Source: a virus | Virus record (IMG/VR): IMGVR_UViG_3300029993_000005 | Span: 1-64,000 of that record | Strand: one strand, 5' to 3' | DNA length: 64,000 nucleotides | In this document: piece by piece, positions 1 to 7,153 of the stretch | How the letters are laid out: every line of letters begins with the position of its first letter | Numbering within the stretch: position 1 is the first letter of the stretch | Made by a program: the position numbers and the translations under genes | Notes under the pieces: generated by a model | Seen by the model: only the letters and a program-made list of their open reading frames with translations | The model's database searches: none | Told to the model about the DNA's origin: nothing

Positions 1-353
1 TCTTTTAAGGCCTCCAGCTGCCGTTCGTGACGGGCAACTGCTAGCTTCCATTGGACGGGTTCCAAATCCTTCCCTATGGGGATTGCCTCCAATAAGTCAG
101 TACCAAATTGAGGAGCCTCTATAGCTGGCAAGCCTTCAAAAATAGAGTCAGCCAAATGTGCTAGCCATTGAGGCCTGATTTGTTTGGCAAAAGATTCATG
201 ATTGTATTCGTTCATTGTACAGCCGATAAAACAGCCACGTCCCCCTGAAAAACCCGTACCTTGGAGTACTTCATCAGCGACACGGTGTTGATCAAAACGC
301 GCTTGAAACATTTCTTTTACTTTGGGATCGTTTTGATAAGAAAGAATGGTCAT
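1..353 (-). CDS. Ser/Ala/Trp-repeat family paralogue, 3' part outside window
   Basis: The N-terminal 117 residues of a gene that runs off the left edge. It starts MTILSYQNDPKVKEMF and matches the genes at 55259-56008, 53510-54247, 47363-47845 and 47979-48656. Shared marks are the N-terminal (S)Y(H/Q)NDPxVK, a central Cys-x-(I/V)-GC-(T/M) motif, PxWLAxL and the phrase IPIGKDLEPVQWKLAVARHERQLEAL. The last phrase is almost identical in DNA to 55259-56008, so the two copies are recent duplicates. The ATG at 353 has an AAGGAAC ribosome-binding site and lies about 50 bases after a strong promoter. Function unknown. Confidence 0.75.
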   Translation of the reverse strand, partial: MTILSYQNDPKVKEMFQARFDQHRVADEVLQGTGFSGGRGCFIGCTMNEYNHESFAKQIRPQWLAHLADSIFEGLPAIEAPQFGTDLLEAIPIGKDLEPVQWKLAVARHERQLEALK

Positions 354-405
354 GATCTTGTTCCTTTAGTTGGGTTGTTGGTTCACGCTTCAGTGCAGTG
401 ATTCC

Positions 406-434
406 AGTATAATACAGATTGAAGCTGGTGCCAA
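406..434 (-). promoter_or_regulatory. Sigma70-like promoter, class A cassette
   Basis: On the minus strand: TTGGCA (429-434), a 17-base spacer, TATACT (406-411). An AT-rich stretch (TTTAAAATAATT) lies just upstream, like an UP element. The same layout recurs in front of at least seven other gene clusters in this window. It should drive the partial gene at 353. Confidence 0.8.
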
Positions 435-442
435 CAATTATT

Positions 443-895
443 TTAAATTACGCCAGCGTCCATTAGAGGTGGACGAGTCGCGAACACTCTGTGATTAAGA
501 TTAGGGTTCATCAGGCTCAACGTCACTTTTAACACTGGTCGCTGATCAGGGTACATTTCATCAATAAACAGAATGTGAGAAATGTGCATATTCGGAATGT
601 GATGCTTCAAGTCCAGCACGTTCATAAACAAAACTTTACGAGCGGTTAAGCGTTGTTCCTTCAGTGAATTCACAGTGAATCGCCACAAATTGTGCATAGC
701 CCTTGGTGCAACCACAATTATAGGTGACGACCGGTCAACCGGTACTTGACTCTCTAACGCGTCCAAGACAGCTAGGAAACGAGCCTCACGTTCGGGCGGT
801 GAACCCAGTTCGTGACCAGCGAATCGCGTGGTATTGTTAGCTAGTTTCTCGATTTCCTGGTCCGTGAGCTTTCGTGGATCTTTGTTTGAGTTCAT
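443..895 (-). CDS. Hypothetical protein, 150 aa
   Basis: I do not recognise this protein. It is soluble and has alternating hydrophobic strands (IIVVAPRAM, KVLFMNVLDL, HISHILFIDE), which could form an alpha/beta fold; LFIDE resembles a Walker B strand, but no Walker A is visible. The ATG at 895 has GAGGA six bases upstream, inside the end of the preceding gene, and the two overlap by four bases (ATGA), so translation is probably coupled. Confidence 0.65.
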   Translation of the reverse strand: MNSNKDPRKLTDQEIEKLANNTTRFAGHELGSPPEREARFLAVLDALESQVPVDRSSPIIVVAPRAMHNLWRFTVNSLKEQRLTARKVLFMNVLDLKHHIPNMHISHILFIDEMYPDQRPVLKVTLSLMNPNLNHRVFATRPPLMDAGVI

Positions 896-1125
896 GCAGG
901 TTCCTCGTTTCCTTTGTGCTTGTGTTGTTGATTGCTTGCTCGTGTTCGGTGTTTGAGTTTAAGCCAAATCCTGAACATAGGATAACACAAGATCACTATT
1001 AAAGAGGCTTGACCCAAGCCATACATAAAGGCTAGAACTAAACTGAGCTTCGGGTACATTGGAGCACCGCAGATGCTGGCCGTCAAGAATAGAACAGACA
1101 GACAGTAAATTAGTTTGGACTTCAT
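892..1125 (-). CDS. Small membrane protein, 77 aa
   Basis: Two hydrophobic segments (about residues 4-21 and 28-52) are followed by a basic, polar tail rich in Lys, His and Asn. It is probably an inner-membrane hairpin with a cytoplasmic tail. The start has GAGG eight bases upstream, within the last codons of the 28-residue reading frame before it. Function unknown. Confidence 0.65.
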   Translation of the reverse strand: MKSKLIYCLSVLFLTASICGAPMYPKLSLVLAFMYGLGQASLIVILCYPMFRIWLKLKHRTRASNQQHKHKGNEEPA

Positions 1126-1128
1126 GGG

Positions 1129-1215
1129 TTATACCTCAATTGTAGTCAAGCAGTAAGCGTGGTATACATCGCGTTTTTTGCGCCCGGTCCCGAGGTAATA
1201 AGTTTGATGAATCAT
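1129..1215 (-). CDS. Tiny reading frame, 28 aa
   Basis: Encodes MIHQTYYLGTGRKKRDVYHA and a short tail. It is the first frame after the promoter at 1250-1278, with a purine-rich GAAAGGGAAAATC just before the ATG. It ends three bases before the membrane protein's ATG and contains that gene's ribosome-binding site. It could be a real microprotein or a translational leader. Support comes only from position and signals. Confidence 0.45.
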   Translation of the reverse strand: MIHQTYYLGTGRKKRDVYHAYCLTTIEV

Positions 1216-1249
1216 GATTTTCCCTTTCGTTAGGACTTTCAATGAATTC

Positions 1250-1278
1250 AGTATAGTAAAGATTGAAGCTGGTGCCAA
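1250..1278 (-). promoter_or_regulatory. Sigma70-like promoter, class A cassette
   Basis: TTGGCA (1273-1278), a 17-base spacer, TATACT (1250-1255), minus strand. The leader contains the shared CCTAACGAAA-GGGAAA sequence. It drives the operon 1215 to 443. Confidence 0.8.
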
Positions 1279-1287
1279 CATTTATAT

Positions 1288-1398
1288 TTAAGTTTCGGTG
1301 AAGCTATCCAAAACAGCTTCCAAGTCTGCTAGGAGTATTTGCTGTTTTCCAGCAATTTGCTGTTTTCCAGCAGTTCGACTATAAATAGTGTCTAAGAT
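1288..1398 (-). pseudogene. Second copy of small paralogue, AUC at the start position
   Basis: This frame reads ILDTIYSRTAGK, then a duplicated AGKQQI segment, then LLADLEAVLDSFTET and stop. It aligns along its length with the 27-residue protein at 1510-1593 (MLETLSALTARK..LIADLQSALAAV). The start position is ATC in an otherwise similar context (CGCATCTTAGACAC against CGCATGCTTGAGAC), and no other start precedes it in frame. It is either a decayed duplicate or a gene using a non-canonical AUC start. The coding look of its 3' end argues against long decay. Confidence 0.5.
1338..1373 (-). repeat. Tandem 18-base repeat inside the small paralogue
   Basis: Two adjacent 18-base units (1338-1355, 1356-1373) differ at the last base. 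Each encodes AGKQQI, and each contains a small hairpin (TGCTG/CAGCA). The repeat keeps the frame open. Confidence 0.8.
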
Positions 1399-1513
1399 GC
1401 GTCTCTAGAACTTGAGTAGCTTTAGCATTGGCATTCGTCGTGTAACAGAAATGCACGAAAGCCATGATCAACAAGAGGGCTATTACAAACCCAAGGGTTT
1501 CGTCTGGGGTCAT
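1379..1513 (-). CDS. Single-pass membrane peptide, 44 aa
   Basis: Starts MTPDETLGFVIALLLIMAF: a short acidic head, one hydrophobic helix (about residues 8-24) and a polar tail. Its ATG overlaps the stop of the preceding 27-residue frame (ATGA), which suggests coupled translation. The 3' end overlaps the AUC-start paralogue in another frame. Function unknown; such peptides are common in phage accessory operons. Confidence 0.55.
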   Translation of the reverse strand: MTPDETLGFVIALLLIMAFVHFCYTTNANAKATQVLETHLRHYL

Positions 1514-1593
1514 TTTGTCACCACTGCAGCAAGTGCCGATTGTAAATCAGCTATGAGCTTTCGGGCCGTTAGTGCAGAGAGCGTCTCAAGCAT
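1510..1593 (-). CDS. Microprotein, 27 aa
   Basis: Encodes MLETLSALTARKLIADLQSA and seven more residues, probably one amphipathic helix. The ATG has a strong AAAAGGAGA site at good spacing. A second, altered copy lies just downstream (1288-1398). It is too short to assign, but the strong start signal and the retained duplicate argue that it is translated. Confidence 0.5.
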   Translation of the reverse strand: MLETLSALTARKLIADLQSALAAVVTK

Positions 1594-1615
1594 GCGAATC
1601 TCCTTTTGGTAGGGA

Positions 1616-1654
1616 AATGGGGATACCAACAGTGCAGTGAGTAGTATCCCCATT
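1616..1654 (-). terminator. Perfect 11-bp inverted repeat after the NAMPT gene
   Basis: AATGGGGATAC (1616-1626) pairs with GTATCCCCATT (1644-1654) across a 17-base loop, downstream of the nicotinamide phosphoribosyltransferase stop codon. There is no long U run, so it could be a weak terminator, an mRNA 3' stabiliser or a processing site. Confidence 0.5.
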
Positions 1655-1663
1655 TATTTACTA
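1655..1663 (-). promoter_or_regulatory. TAGTAAATA motif (candidate late promoter)
   Basis: Intergenic copy of the TAGTAAATA motif, between the NAMPT gene and the 27-residue frame. It is similar to the T4 late -10 element TATAAATA. See the finding on this motif. Confidence 0.35.
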
Positions 1664-1682
1664 CGTGCTATAATAGGTGTGA

Positions 1683-3074
1683 TTACTTCAGATTGCTATT
1701 TGCCCGGACTTGCGCAAAGGTCTGGTCGTTGTACGATACACCATTCTCGTACACAACACGCAGAAGATTCTGACTCTCAGGACGCGAGCCTTTCGGGACA
1801 GCAATCATTTTGCCTGTAGCGTCATATACAACCATCTGACGACCCTTCAGCGACGCTTTCTCAGGTGCAGTAATCGGACTCTTGTTGATACCCGTCCAAT
1901 GTTCACCATCAGCGGAAATCGCTGAAGCCTTCTGCGCCCAACCTAAGTCATCCCGCATAACTTCTTGCAACAGCGCACCACCCATACCGTACCCGTTATT
2001 CTCGATTGAGAGCTTGTTAAGCTCCAAAGCGTGACAGATACCGTTAATGGATGTACGGTTTACGCCGTCACCCTGGATAATGCGTGCTGCAGGGTTCACC
2101 ACATCGTAACCCTTCTTATTGGTGTGGAAACCGTAAGAGTTAGCGATAGACTTAACCGCGTAAACAACTTCTGCGATAGGCTTACCTGAGTCAAGACGGA
2201 TGACGGCGGTACCACCTTTCGCCAAGACCTTATCCTTCAACTGCTTGCCCCAGATGTTATCTACTGAGTTACGTTGATCGTAAGCATCGCAAACACACGC
2301 GTACTTCTTGCCTTCGCCACCATACACATCAATCATGCGTTCGTAAGCTTGGGCTTCCCTTTCACGACCCCATGCGGTCACGGTGAAATGTTCCATGGCA
2401 GGAATTGAATACCCCGCCATCCATTCATCGTAGAACTCGGTTGCGGCCTCTAAGGCTGGGACAGTATCAGTGCCCATAAAGTTGATCAAATGCGACATAC
2501 CACCAAGCGCAGCTGATTCTTCAGAACTGGCACCGCGACCCCCAAAGTCATGCAAGCGAAATGCAAGCTCTTCCTCGGGATTATCGCACGTTTGCTCTAA
2601 CCACTTACGCAAGTCCTGTTTGATATGCCAGCTCAGTGTAGCGACCGAAGACTGATACCATGCAGCACGCAGAATCTCGGTCTCAAGAAACGAACCAAGA
2701 GTCGGCAATAACGGGTCCGTGCTTACTACCTGATAACACGGGACACCGACCGGAACAATCAACCCCTCGGGAAGAGCTTCAATGCGAACCGGAGGCAGTC
2801 CGTTATGGACCTCAACGATACGCTTGAACTCTTCGTATGGAAAGATGCCGCAGTGCTCGACAATACGACGGTTTGCGTACTCCACACTTTCCATTGTCAG
2901 CGGATTCTTCATCAGCTTCCGCTTCCAACTTTGGAGACCAAACCACAGTACCTGCTTGTACATGTTCAGACTACGAGCTGAACCATAGTTACTGGCGTAT
3001 TTCAAATCGTCGGGCAGCTGCGGTCCATGCGAATACTTGTAGCTGTCCGACCCTAAAGCAAATCCGTAAGTCAT
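1683..3074 (-). CDS. nadV: Nicotinamide phosphoribosyltransferase (NAMPT/NadV)
   Basis: Converts nicotinamide and PRPP to nicotinamide mononucleotide (NMN), the first step of NAD+ salvage. The 463 residues match the family's usual length. Visible family motifs are HDFGGRGASS (about 175-184), the catalytic-His segment SIPAMEHFTVTAWG (His229), RLDSG (293-297), IIQGDG (332-337) and GYGMGGALLQ (361-370). The next gene upstream on the strand encodes the enzyme that turns NMN into NAD+, so together they form a complete two-step route, as in the NARP2 pathway of phages. The start is fixed by GGAGA eight bases upstream, inside a small hairpin that is also present before the partner gene. Confidence 0.95.
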   Translation of the reverse strand: MTYGFALGSDSYKYSHGPQLPDDLKYASNYGSARSLNMYKQVLWFGLQSWKRKLMKNPLTMESVEYANRRIVEHCGIFPYEEFKRIVEVHNGLPPVRIEALPEGLIVPVGVPCYQVVSTDPLLPTLGSFLETEILRAAWYQSSVATLSWHIKQDLRKWLEQTCDNPEEELAFRLHDFGGRGASSEESAALGGMSHLINFMGTDTVPALEAATEFYDEWMAGYSIPAMEHFTVTAWGREREAQAYERMIDVYGGEGKKYACVCDAYDQRNSVDNIWGKQLKDKVLAKGGTAVIRLDSGKPIAEVVYAVKSIANSYGFHTNKKGYDVVNPAARIIQGDGVNRTSINGICHALELNKLSIENNGYGMGGALLQEVMRDDLGWAQKASAISADGEHWTGINKSPITAPEKASLKGRQMVVYDATGKMIAVPKGSRPESQNLLRVVYENGVSYNDQTFAQVRANSNLK

Positions 3075-3075
3075 G

Positions 3076-3122
3076 GCAAATCTCCTTTGCAGTTTTTAAA
3101 GACCCAGGCTCTCTGCCTAGGG
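3076..3122 (-). promoter_or_regulatory. Structured 5' UTR before NAMPT: hairpin plus RBS in a hairpin loop
   Basis: GCAAAGGAGATTTGC (3076-3090) is an inverted repeat (GCAAA/TTTGC) with the Shine-Dalgarno GGAGA as its loop, ending one base before the ATG. Upstream is a 7-bp hairpin with one bulge and loop AGAGA (3103-3122). The same two-part arrangement precedes nadM (4278-4320). This suggests shared translational control. Confidence 0.65.
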
Positions 3123-3130
3123 TTTGGTCT

Positions 3131-3159
3131 AGTATAAACGACCGAACACGGAATTATTA
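3131..3159 (-). promoter_or_regulatory. Possible promoter for NAMPT
   Basis: A good -10 TATACT (3131-3136) with a poor -35 (TAATAA at 17 bases). The predicted transcript would begin at about 3124, so the AGAGA-loop hairpin would be the very 5' end of the mRNA. Read-through from nadM is also possible. Confidence 0.4.
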
Positions 3160-4275
3160 ATCACACGGAATCAAGTTAATCATCTTATGGATGATCCAGA
3201 AGTGATCCGAGTATAGCTCATGCGCTTGAAGTAGCCCGAGCGGTACCCACTTGACCTCTTCGAAATCATCGTTTGCCTCTACGAGAGGTAAAGAAGTATT
3301 GTCGTTCAGTAGATACAGATACGCATGCGTGATGATGCGTCCCCGGTCATCTGACCGATTCGGATCAGAGAACACGTGCTTGAACCTGAATGACAGGTCC
3401 AACATTGAACGCGGTAACTTAATGCGTGTTTCCTCGTGAGATTCACGCAATGAACTGTCAGCTAACACTTCGTCATCGTGTGCAAATCCACCTGGTAGCG
3501 CCCACAGTCCTTTACCAGGATTCAATTTGCGTTTACCCAGCAGTACGTGTGATGACTGAATGAACACTGAATCAGTAGTCGTCATTATAGGACGATAGGG
3601 TTTGTTGCCCGCATACTGGTGCTCAATTTTGTACTGAGCAGCAAAGTCACGCTGATCGCGCAAACCATCTATAAACTCAACGTTACGTGGAATCCAAGTA
3701 TCAAGATACTCCGCCACGGGTTCAGGTACGTGCTGCCGTGAATAGTTCCACGTACCGGCCAGAATGGAATCGCGTAGATCCGTTGCATTTAGAGTCACAC
3801 CTAAGCCGGGCATACCCAACTGTTGTACCTTGTAACCATGCACGTTGACTGAACCCCACTGCGGGAATTTCTTCAGATAGTACGAGGTATGGTCCTTAGA
3901 GAAACCAATCAGTCCTATAGTCCTAGGTATAGGCCAATCATCATCTGCAAGTTTGTTCTGAACGTAAGCAACCTTCTTATGGACATCCATACACCAGTGG
4001 AAATCGTGGTCATGCATGTGATCGTCTAAGAACTGAACGATGATGCGACTGTCTCTGATTTCCTGCTTGTACGTGCGCCATAGCATCTCTTCGACTTCAA
4101 CTGCCGTCCAGGGATTCTTTCGGGTACGAGGGCGGTTGGCTGAACCCGTCAAGACCAGTACATGACGCGCTTTCTTTAATGCTTCATCAATAACATGCTT
4201 GTGGCCATTATGTAAGGGGCGAAATCGACCAATGAACACAAGCATATCGAATTCATACTCATAGATGTTTGACAT
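3157..4275 (-). CDS. nadM: Bifunctional NMN adenylyltransferase / Nudix hydrolase
   Basis: A 372-residue two-domain protein. The N-terminal half is a nucleotidyltransferase fold with FIGRFRPLHNGHKHV (residues 14-28; HxGH motif) and NATDLRDSI near residue 185, and should join ATP and NMN to NAD+. The C-terminal third is a Nudix domain: GFAHDDE, then LRESHEETRI, matches the GX5EX7REUXEE pattern, although the usual Gly after EE is Arg. The same fusion is known in Synechocystis and in KVP40-like phages. In those proteins the Nudix part acts on ADP-ribose-type compounds; here that is inference. I chose the ATG at 4275 because of its GGAGA site; an upstream in-frame start at 4332 has none. Confidence 0.92.
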   Translation of the reverse strand: MSNIYEYEFDMLVFIGRFRPLHNGHKHVIDEALKKARHVLVLTGSANRPRTRKNPWTAVEVEEMLWRTYKQEIRDSRIIVQFLDDHMHDHDFHWCMDVHKKVAYVQNKLADDDWPIPRTIGLIGFSKDHTSYYLKKFPQWGSVNVHGYKVQQLGMPGLGVTLNATDLRDSILAGTWNYSRQHVPEPVAEYLDTWIPRNVEFIDGLRDQRDFAAQYKIEHQYAGNKPYRPIMTTTDSVFIQSSHVLLGKRKLNPGKGLWALPGGFAHDDEVLADSSLRESHEETRIKLPRSMLDLSFRFKHVFSDPNRSDDRGRIITHAYLYLLNDNTSLPLVEANDDFEEVKWVPLGLLQAHELYSDHFWIIHKMINLIPCD

Positions 4276-4277
4276 TT

Positions 4278-4345
4278 GCAAATCTCCTTTGCAGTTAATA
4301 AAAGAACACTCTCTGTGTTCAGTTTGATTCAATTTGTATTTACTC
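4278..4345 (-). promoter_or_regulatory. Structured 5' UTR before nadM, plus GAGTAAATA
   Basis: GCAAAGGAGATTTGC (4278-4292) places the GGAGA ribosome-binding site in a hairpin loop two bases before the ATG. Upstream is a 6-bp GAACAC/GTGTTC hairpin with loop AGAGA (4304-4320), followed by UUUUAUU. Both features copy the NAMPT leader. GAGTAAATA (4337-4345) resembles the TAGTAAATA motif seen before other genes. The hairpin with its U-rich tail could also act as a weak terminator. Confidence 0.6.
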
Positions 4346-4352
4346 CGCCGTT

Positions 4353-4670
4353 TTAATGACGAAAATCCTTAGGGTGTTGTCTCGTACTCCGACAGGAATG
4401 TGCGCACACGATGTAACCACAATTGTTTGTCTGACATTGAACGAACGTTTTTAGTTGGATGACGGTCATAATCACTGTGATATGCAGGCTTGAATAAATT
4501 AACTGCTTGAGTTGTCCCAGTTTTTCCTTAGGCACCAACTTCAGTAATTCAGCCGTGCGAGCTTTCTCGCTTTCAAGCTCGATGTTGGCCTGCATCCACA
4601 AATTCTTGAAATGCTCGGCCAGCGCGGCTTGGGAACGAACTCCGTTGCATAGGTCATCCGCGATTGACAT
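4353..4670 (-). CDS. Hypothetical protein, 105 aa; paralogue of 22839-23030
   Basis: The N-terminal 45 residues (AEHFKNLWMQANIELE core, charged, helical) match the 63-residue protein at 22839-23030, so both belong to one family with a predicted coiled coil. The C-terminal half is different, hydrophobic and then rich in Cys and His (CQTNNCGYIVCAHSC), possibly metal-binding or a frame that changed after an insertion. The start at 4670 is supported by GAGGA; a longer frame at 4730 has none. Confidence 0.6.
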   Translation of the reverse strand: MSIADDLCNGVRSQAALAEHFKNLWMQANIELESEKARTAELLKLVPKEKLGQLKQLIYSSLHITVIMTVIQLKTFVQCQTNNCGYIVCAHSCRSTRQHPKDFRH

Positions 4671-4678
4671 AGTAGTCC

Positions 4679-5029
4679 TCAGATTTGAGCCGAAACTAAC
4701 ATCTTCGCGAATTTGCAGGCGTTCGACCAACCGCTAGTAGTGGGTTGGAAACGAGCAATTGGACTAACCCCGGAGGACGCGAAGTGCGGGTCTAATTTGT
4801 TTTGTGCTTGGTCCAGAAGTTCAGCCACCGAGGAGTAACCAAGATAAACCAAGGTCTTCATCCCTTCATAGTTTTTGGCATCGGGGTAGTGAACTTGAAG
4901 AACCAACACGTCTTGGTCCAGGCCTGGGAATGTTCGCGAATTGATGATCTTGAAATTCGATGGACTTGGATTGCTGTTGGGTGCAGCGTAAGGAGACGAC
5001 GAGCAACTCTTTAGCGGTGAGAGTCCCAT
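4679..5029 (-). CDS. Hypothetical protein, 116 aa; paralogue of 12765-13121
   Basis: Shares CSSSPYAxxNSNPxPxNFKI at the N-terminus, HYPDAKNxEGxKxLVY in the middle and ARFxPTxxGWxNAxxFAKxLV at the end with the protein at 12765-13121. Length and order are conserved along the whole protein. Function unknown. The start has GAGGAG inside the last codons of the preceding gene, so the two are translationally linked. Confidence 0.7.
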   Translation of the reverse strand: MGLSPLKSCSSSPYAAPNSNPSPSNFKIINSRTFPGLDQDVLVLQVHYPDAKNYEGMKTLVYLGYSSVAELLDQAQNKLDPHFASSGVSPIARFQPTTSGWSNACKFAKMLVSAQI

Positions 5030-5031
5030 GA

Positions 5032-5625
5032 CTACTCCTCAAAGGGAATGAAACGGGAAAGAACCCGTTCAAGGTCAGCGAATAAAATTGAGTGACGACC
5101 TTCCTTTTCACTATTGACGGTGTACAGCGTAGGATTGGGCGAAGTATACCAACCGGGTGCAGCTTTGTAGGCTTTGACGAAGGCACGTAGGCGGGAAACT
5201 GCGTCCCTGCTCGTCCCACCAACCTTCTTTAGTGGTTGGTGGGAAGACACACTGGAGTCTACACGTTTAACTAAGGCCTCTGCCGTATGAACGGCATCAC
5301 GGGGACTTAAATACGGCCTATACTTAGCTGGTACTGTATCACACTTCGACACCCAGCGAATCGTAGTATCGTGCCAAGTGATCGTATGGATATACGCATC
5401 GGGCTTCTCGCTGCCCATCTCGTCCAGCTCTCTAAATGCGTCTTCAAGTTCTCTCGCTGCTTCTTCTGCACTGTCGTTCGCCGTTCGATCGGGATCCGGC
5501 TTGGATAGTGTCAGAAAGTTTGAAACAACGTGGTTGTTGACCGTAAGCTTAGCTTCAGCCACTAGCTCCGGACCAAGCTTGATGTTAGGAGCGCATAGAA
5601 TTGCAAGTGCATCAGTGATGTTCAT
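5032..5625 (-). CDS. Hypothetical protein, 197 aa
   Basis: A soluble, acidic protein with a Glu/Asp-rich helical stretch (about residues 50-75: SAEEAARELEDAFRELDE) and a mixed C-terminal half. I do not recognise the family. The start is supported by TAGGAAATTGAT. A frame at 4866-5222 overlaps it in another phase and is not supported. Confidence 0.65.
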   Translation of the reverse strand: MNITDALAILCAPNIKLGPELVAEAKLTVNNHVVSNFLTLSKPDPDRTANDSAEEAARELEDAFRELDEMGSEKPDAYIHTITWHDTTIRWVSKCDTVPAKYRPYLSPRDAVHTAEALVKRVDSSVSSHQPLKKVGGTSRDAVSRLRAFVKAYKAAPGWYTSPNPTLYTVNSEKEGRHSILFADLERVLSRFIPFEE

Positions 5626-5699
5626 ATCAATTTCCTAATAGACGTCTACGATTTCTACTGAGTTTTAAATGATCGGCTTCCGTTGGGTCCCATAGAATA

Positions 5700-6164
5700 T
5701 CATAGAATATGCTGGCGGAAGTCAATATCCCAGGTACGTGGTGCATGCATGGCGAAACGTGGGTGGTAACTATCAGATTCAGATTTCCTAATGTCGAGGC
5801 GTAAGATTTGTAGGTCTTTCTCTAGTGGCAGGCACGCGAGATCCAGCTCATTTAACATGAGCATCAGTCCGTAGTCAGTGGGGGCAAAGACCGGGCTTTT
5901 ATACGCGCAGTCCACTCCTCTAGGTGAGGTCCATGGCCTATAGACTTCACCGACGCGCACCATGAGACCCGCCTTTACCAGCGCCTTACACGTATTGGAT
6001 ATACCAAGTGCTACATAGCCCACACGCCACAAGTTGTCGAACGTCCGTGGGCTTAGCTTGTGAATGTGACGAGCTTGCAGCCCTCTCAAGTCCTTGAAGG
6101 TGGTCCATCTAGTGTAGAAGGTGAAGGCCCCGAGTACTGCCCTATGTTTTAGGTTGAGTTGCAT
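5700..6164 (-). CDS. Hypothetical protein, 154 aa, possibly winged-helix
   Basis: The first 90 residues alternate helices with a basic segment (FDNLWRVGYVALGISNTCKALVKAGLMVRVGEVYR), a pattern like a winged-helix domain in which SNTCKALVKAGLMVRVG would be the recognition helix and wing. No closer match comes to mind. It overlaps the 3' end of the preceding gene by 23 bases. The stop lies in an 11-base direct repeat (ATAGAATATC). Confidence 0.6.
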   Translation of the reverse strand: MQLNLKHRAVLGAFTFYTRWTTFKDLRGLQARHIHKLSPRTFDNLWRVGYVALGISNTCKALVKAGLMVRVGEVYRPWTSPRGVDCAYKSPVFAPTDYGLMLMLNELDLACLPLEKDLQILRLDIRKSESDSYHPRFAMHAPRTWDIDFRQHIL

Positions 6165-6779
6165 TATTGGTTAGTTCCTGCAATACGTGGTCCTCAATCG
6201 CACGGGCGAAGGCCTGCCGCAACATTGGTTCCCACTCTTTGTACGGCCGTCCGCTGTCTACGATAGCGCGTGGATCCAGCCCTTCCCACATGGCGCACAC
6301 CTGATTGGGTTCCAGCCGTTTGTAACCGGGGTCGTTGATGGATCGCCAAAAATCGTGGTCAAAACGTGAAGTGCCATGGCCATACGTGCTATGGTCTTTC
6401 CAGACTTCCCCCTCGGTGATCTGATGCTTAACTATATAGGCCTTAACTGCAGAAATAGATTCAAAATCTGGGTACGATTGTTGCGGATCATACGAGTAGA
6501 TATGATAGCTCGTCTGGTGACCCCAAGCGCGTTCAAGCTTCCATATGTGTCTACCACGGTAGTCCCTGAGCCGACGCCTGTCCACAATGCGTACCTCGCC
6601 ATAGCGACCGGGCTTGCGGTATATATATACCCACGCTTTATCGATTCGATAACACCGCCAACTAATACTTGGCAATACTTGTTACGGTCGTAGCTTATGA
6701 TCTCGACTTCGCGCACGGGTGCCTCTGCGTGCGGGCGGTCACCCAATTGGGTTATCGGATAGTCAGTCCAGGCTTTCAG
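6142..6779 (-). CDS. Conserved phage protein split by a (TA)5 frameshift
   Basis: Two overlapping frames make one sensible protein. The upstream frame (from 6779) gives LGDRPHAEAPVREVEIISYD, NKYCQVLVGG and IKRGYIY. The downstream frame continues RKPGRYGEVRIVDRRRLRDY to the stop at 6142. The frames meet at TATATATATA (6621-6630); with four TA units instead of five the protein would read straight through as GYIYRKPGRYGEV. The only start-like codons are CTG at 6779 (overlapping the previous stop, with GAGGA upstream), TTG at 6746 and TTG at 6675. I recall a family with the LGD...APxRxxxIxSYDxNKYC...KxGYxYxKPGRYGEV pattern in other phages (recollection, not searched). The cause may be phase variation, an inactivating indel or a sequencing error. 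Confidence 0.6.
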
Positions 6780-7153
6780 CGTAAGTAGTCCTCGTCGTCA
6801 TCGTCAACAACATTTATGACTCTGTAAATTTCTAACTCTGTACCATACAGTGCTTCAGCCTCCTTTATGAAAAAGTGCGTAGGACTCAACAAGAACGTAA
6901 CGCATACTTCATGCTCTGGTCTATGCTTGTCAGCTGGGTAACTATTGACCGCAATGTAATAACCACCGACCATCATGTTGAACGAAGCACGTCCTTCTGA
7001 GAGTGCGTCGTAATTCTCATCTATGATTTCCCGCATGTCTTTCAGAATCAGCTGCTCAATGTCCTGAACTGACCCGTAAGGGTACGCAGTCACCTGCCCC
7101 TTAAGCTTTAAGGCAACTACGCGAAGCTCGACTTCGTTGTAGGAGTATTTCAT
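6776..7153 (-). CDS. Hypothetical protein, 125 aa
   Basis: Begins MKYSYNEVELRVVALKLKGQ and ends in an Asp-rich tail. It has helix, strand and helix segments but no motif I recognise. It overlaps the next upstream gene by four bases (ATGA), and its own stop overlaps the CTG start proposed for the frameshifted gene. Confidence 0.6.
   Translation of the reverse strand: MKYSYNEVELRVVALKLKGQVTAYPYGSVQDIEQLILKDMREIIDENYDALSEGRASFNMMVGGYYIAVNSYPADKHRPEHEVCVTFLLSPTHFFIKEAEALYGTELEIYRVINVVDDDDEDYLR

Noticed and set aside
1412-3160. Plus-strand frames over the NAMPT gene and around it
   Set aside because: Opposite strand of well-supported genes, without ribosome-binding sites or recognisable domains.
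4866-5222. Minus-strand 118-residue frame
   Set aside because: Overlaps two better-supported genes in another phase; sequence lacks a domain-like character.
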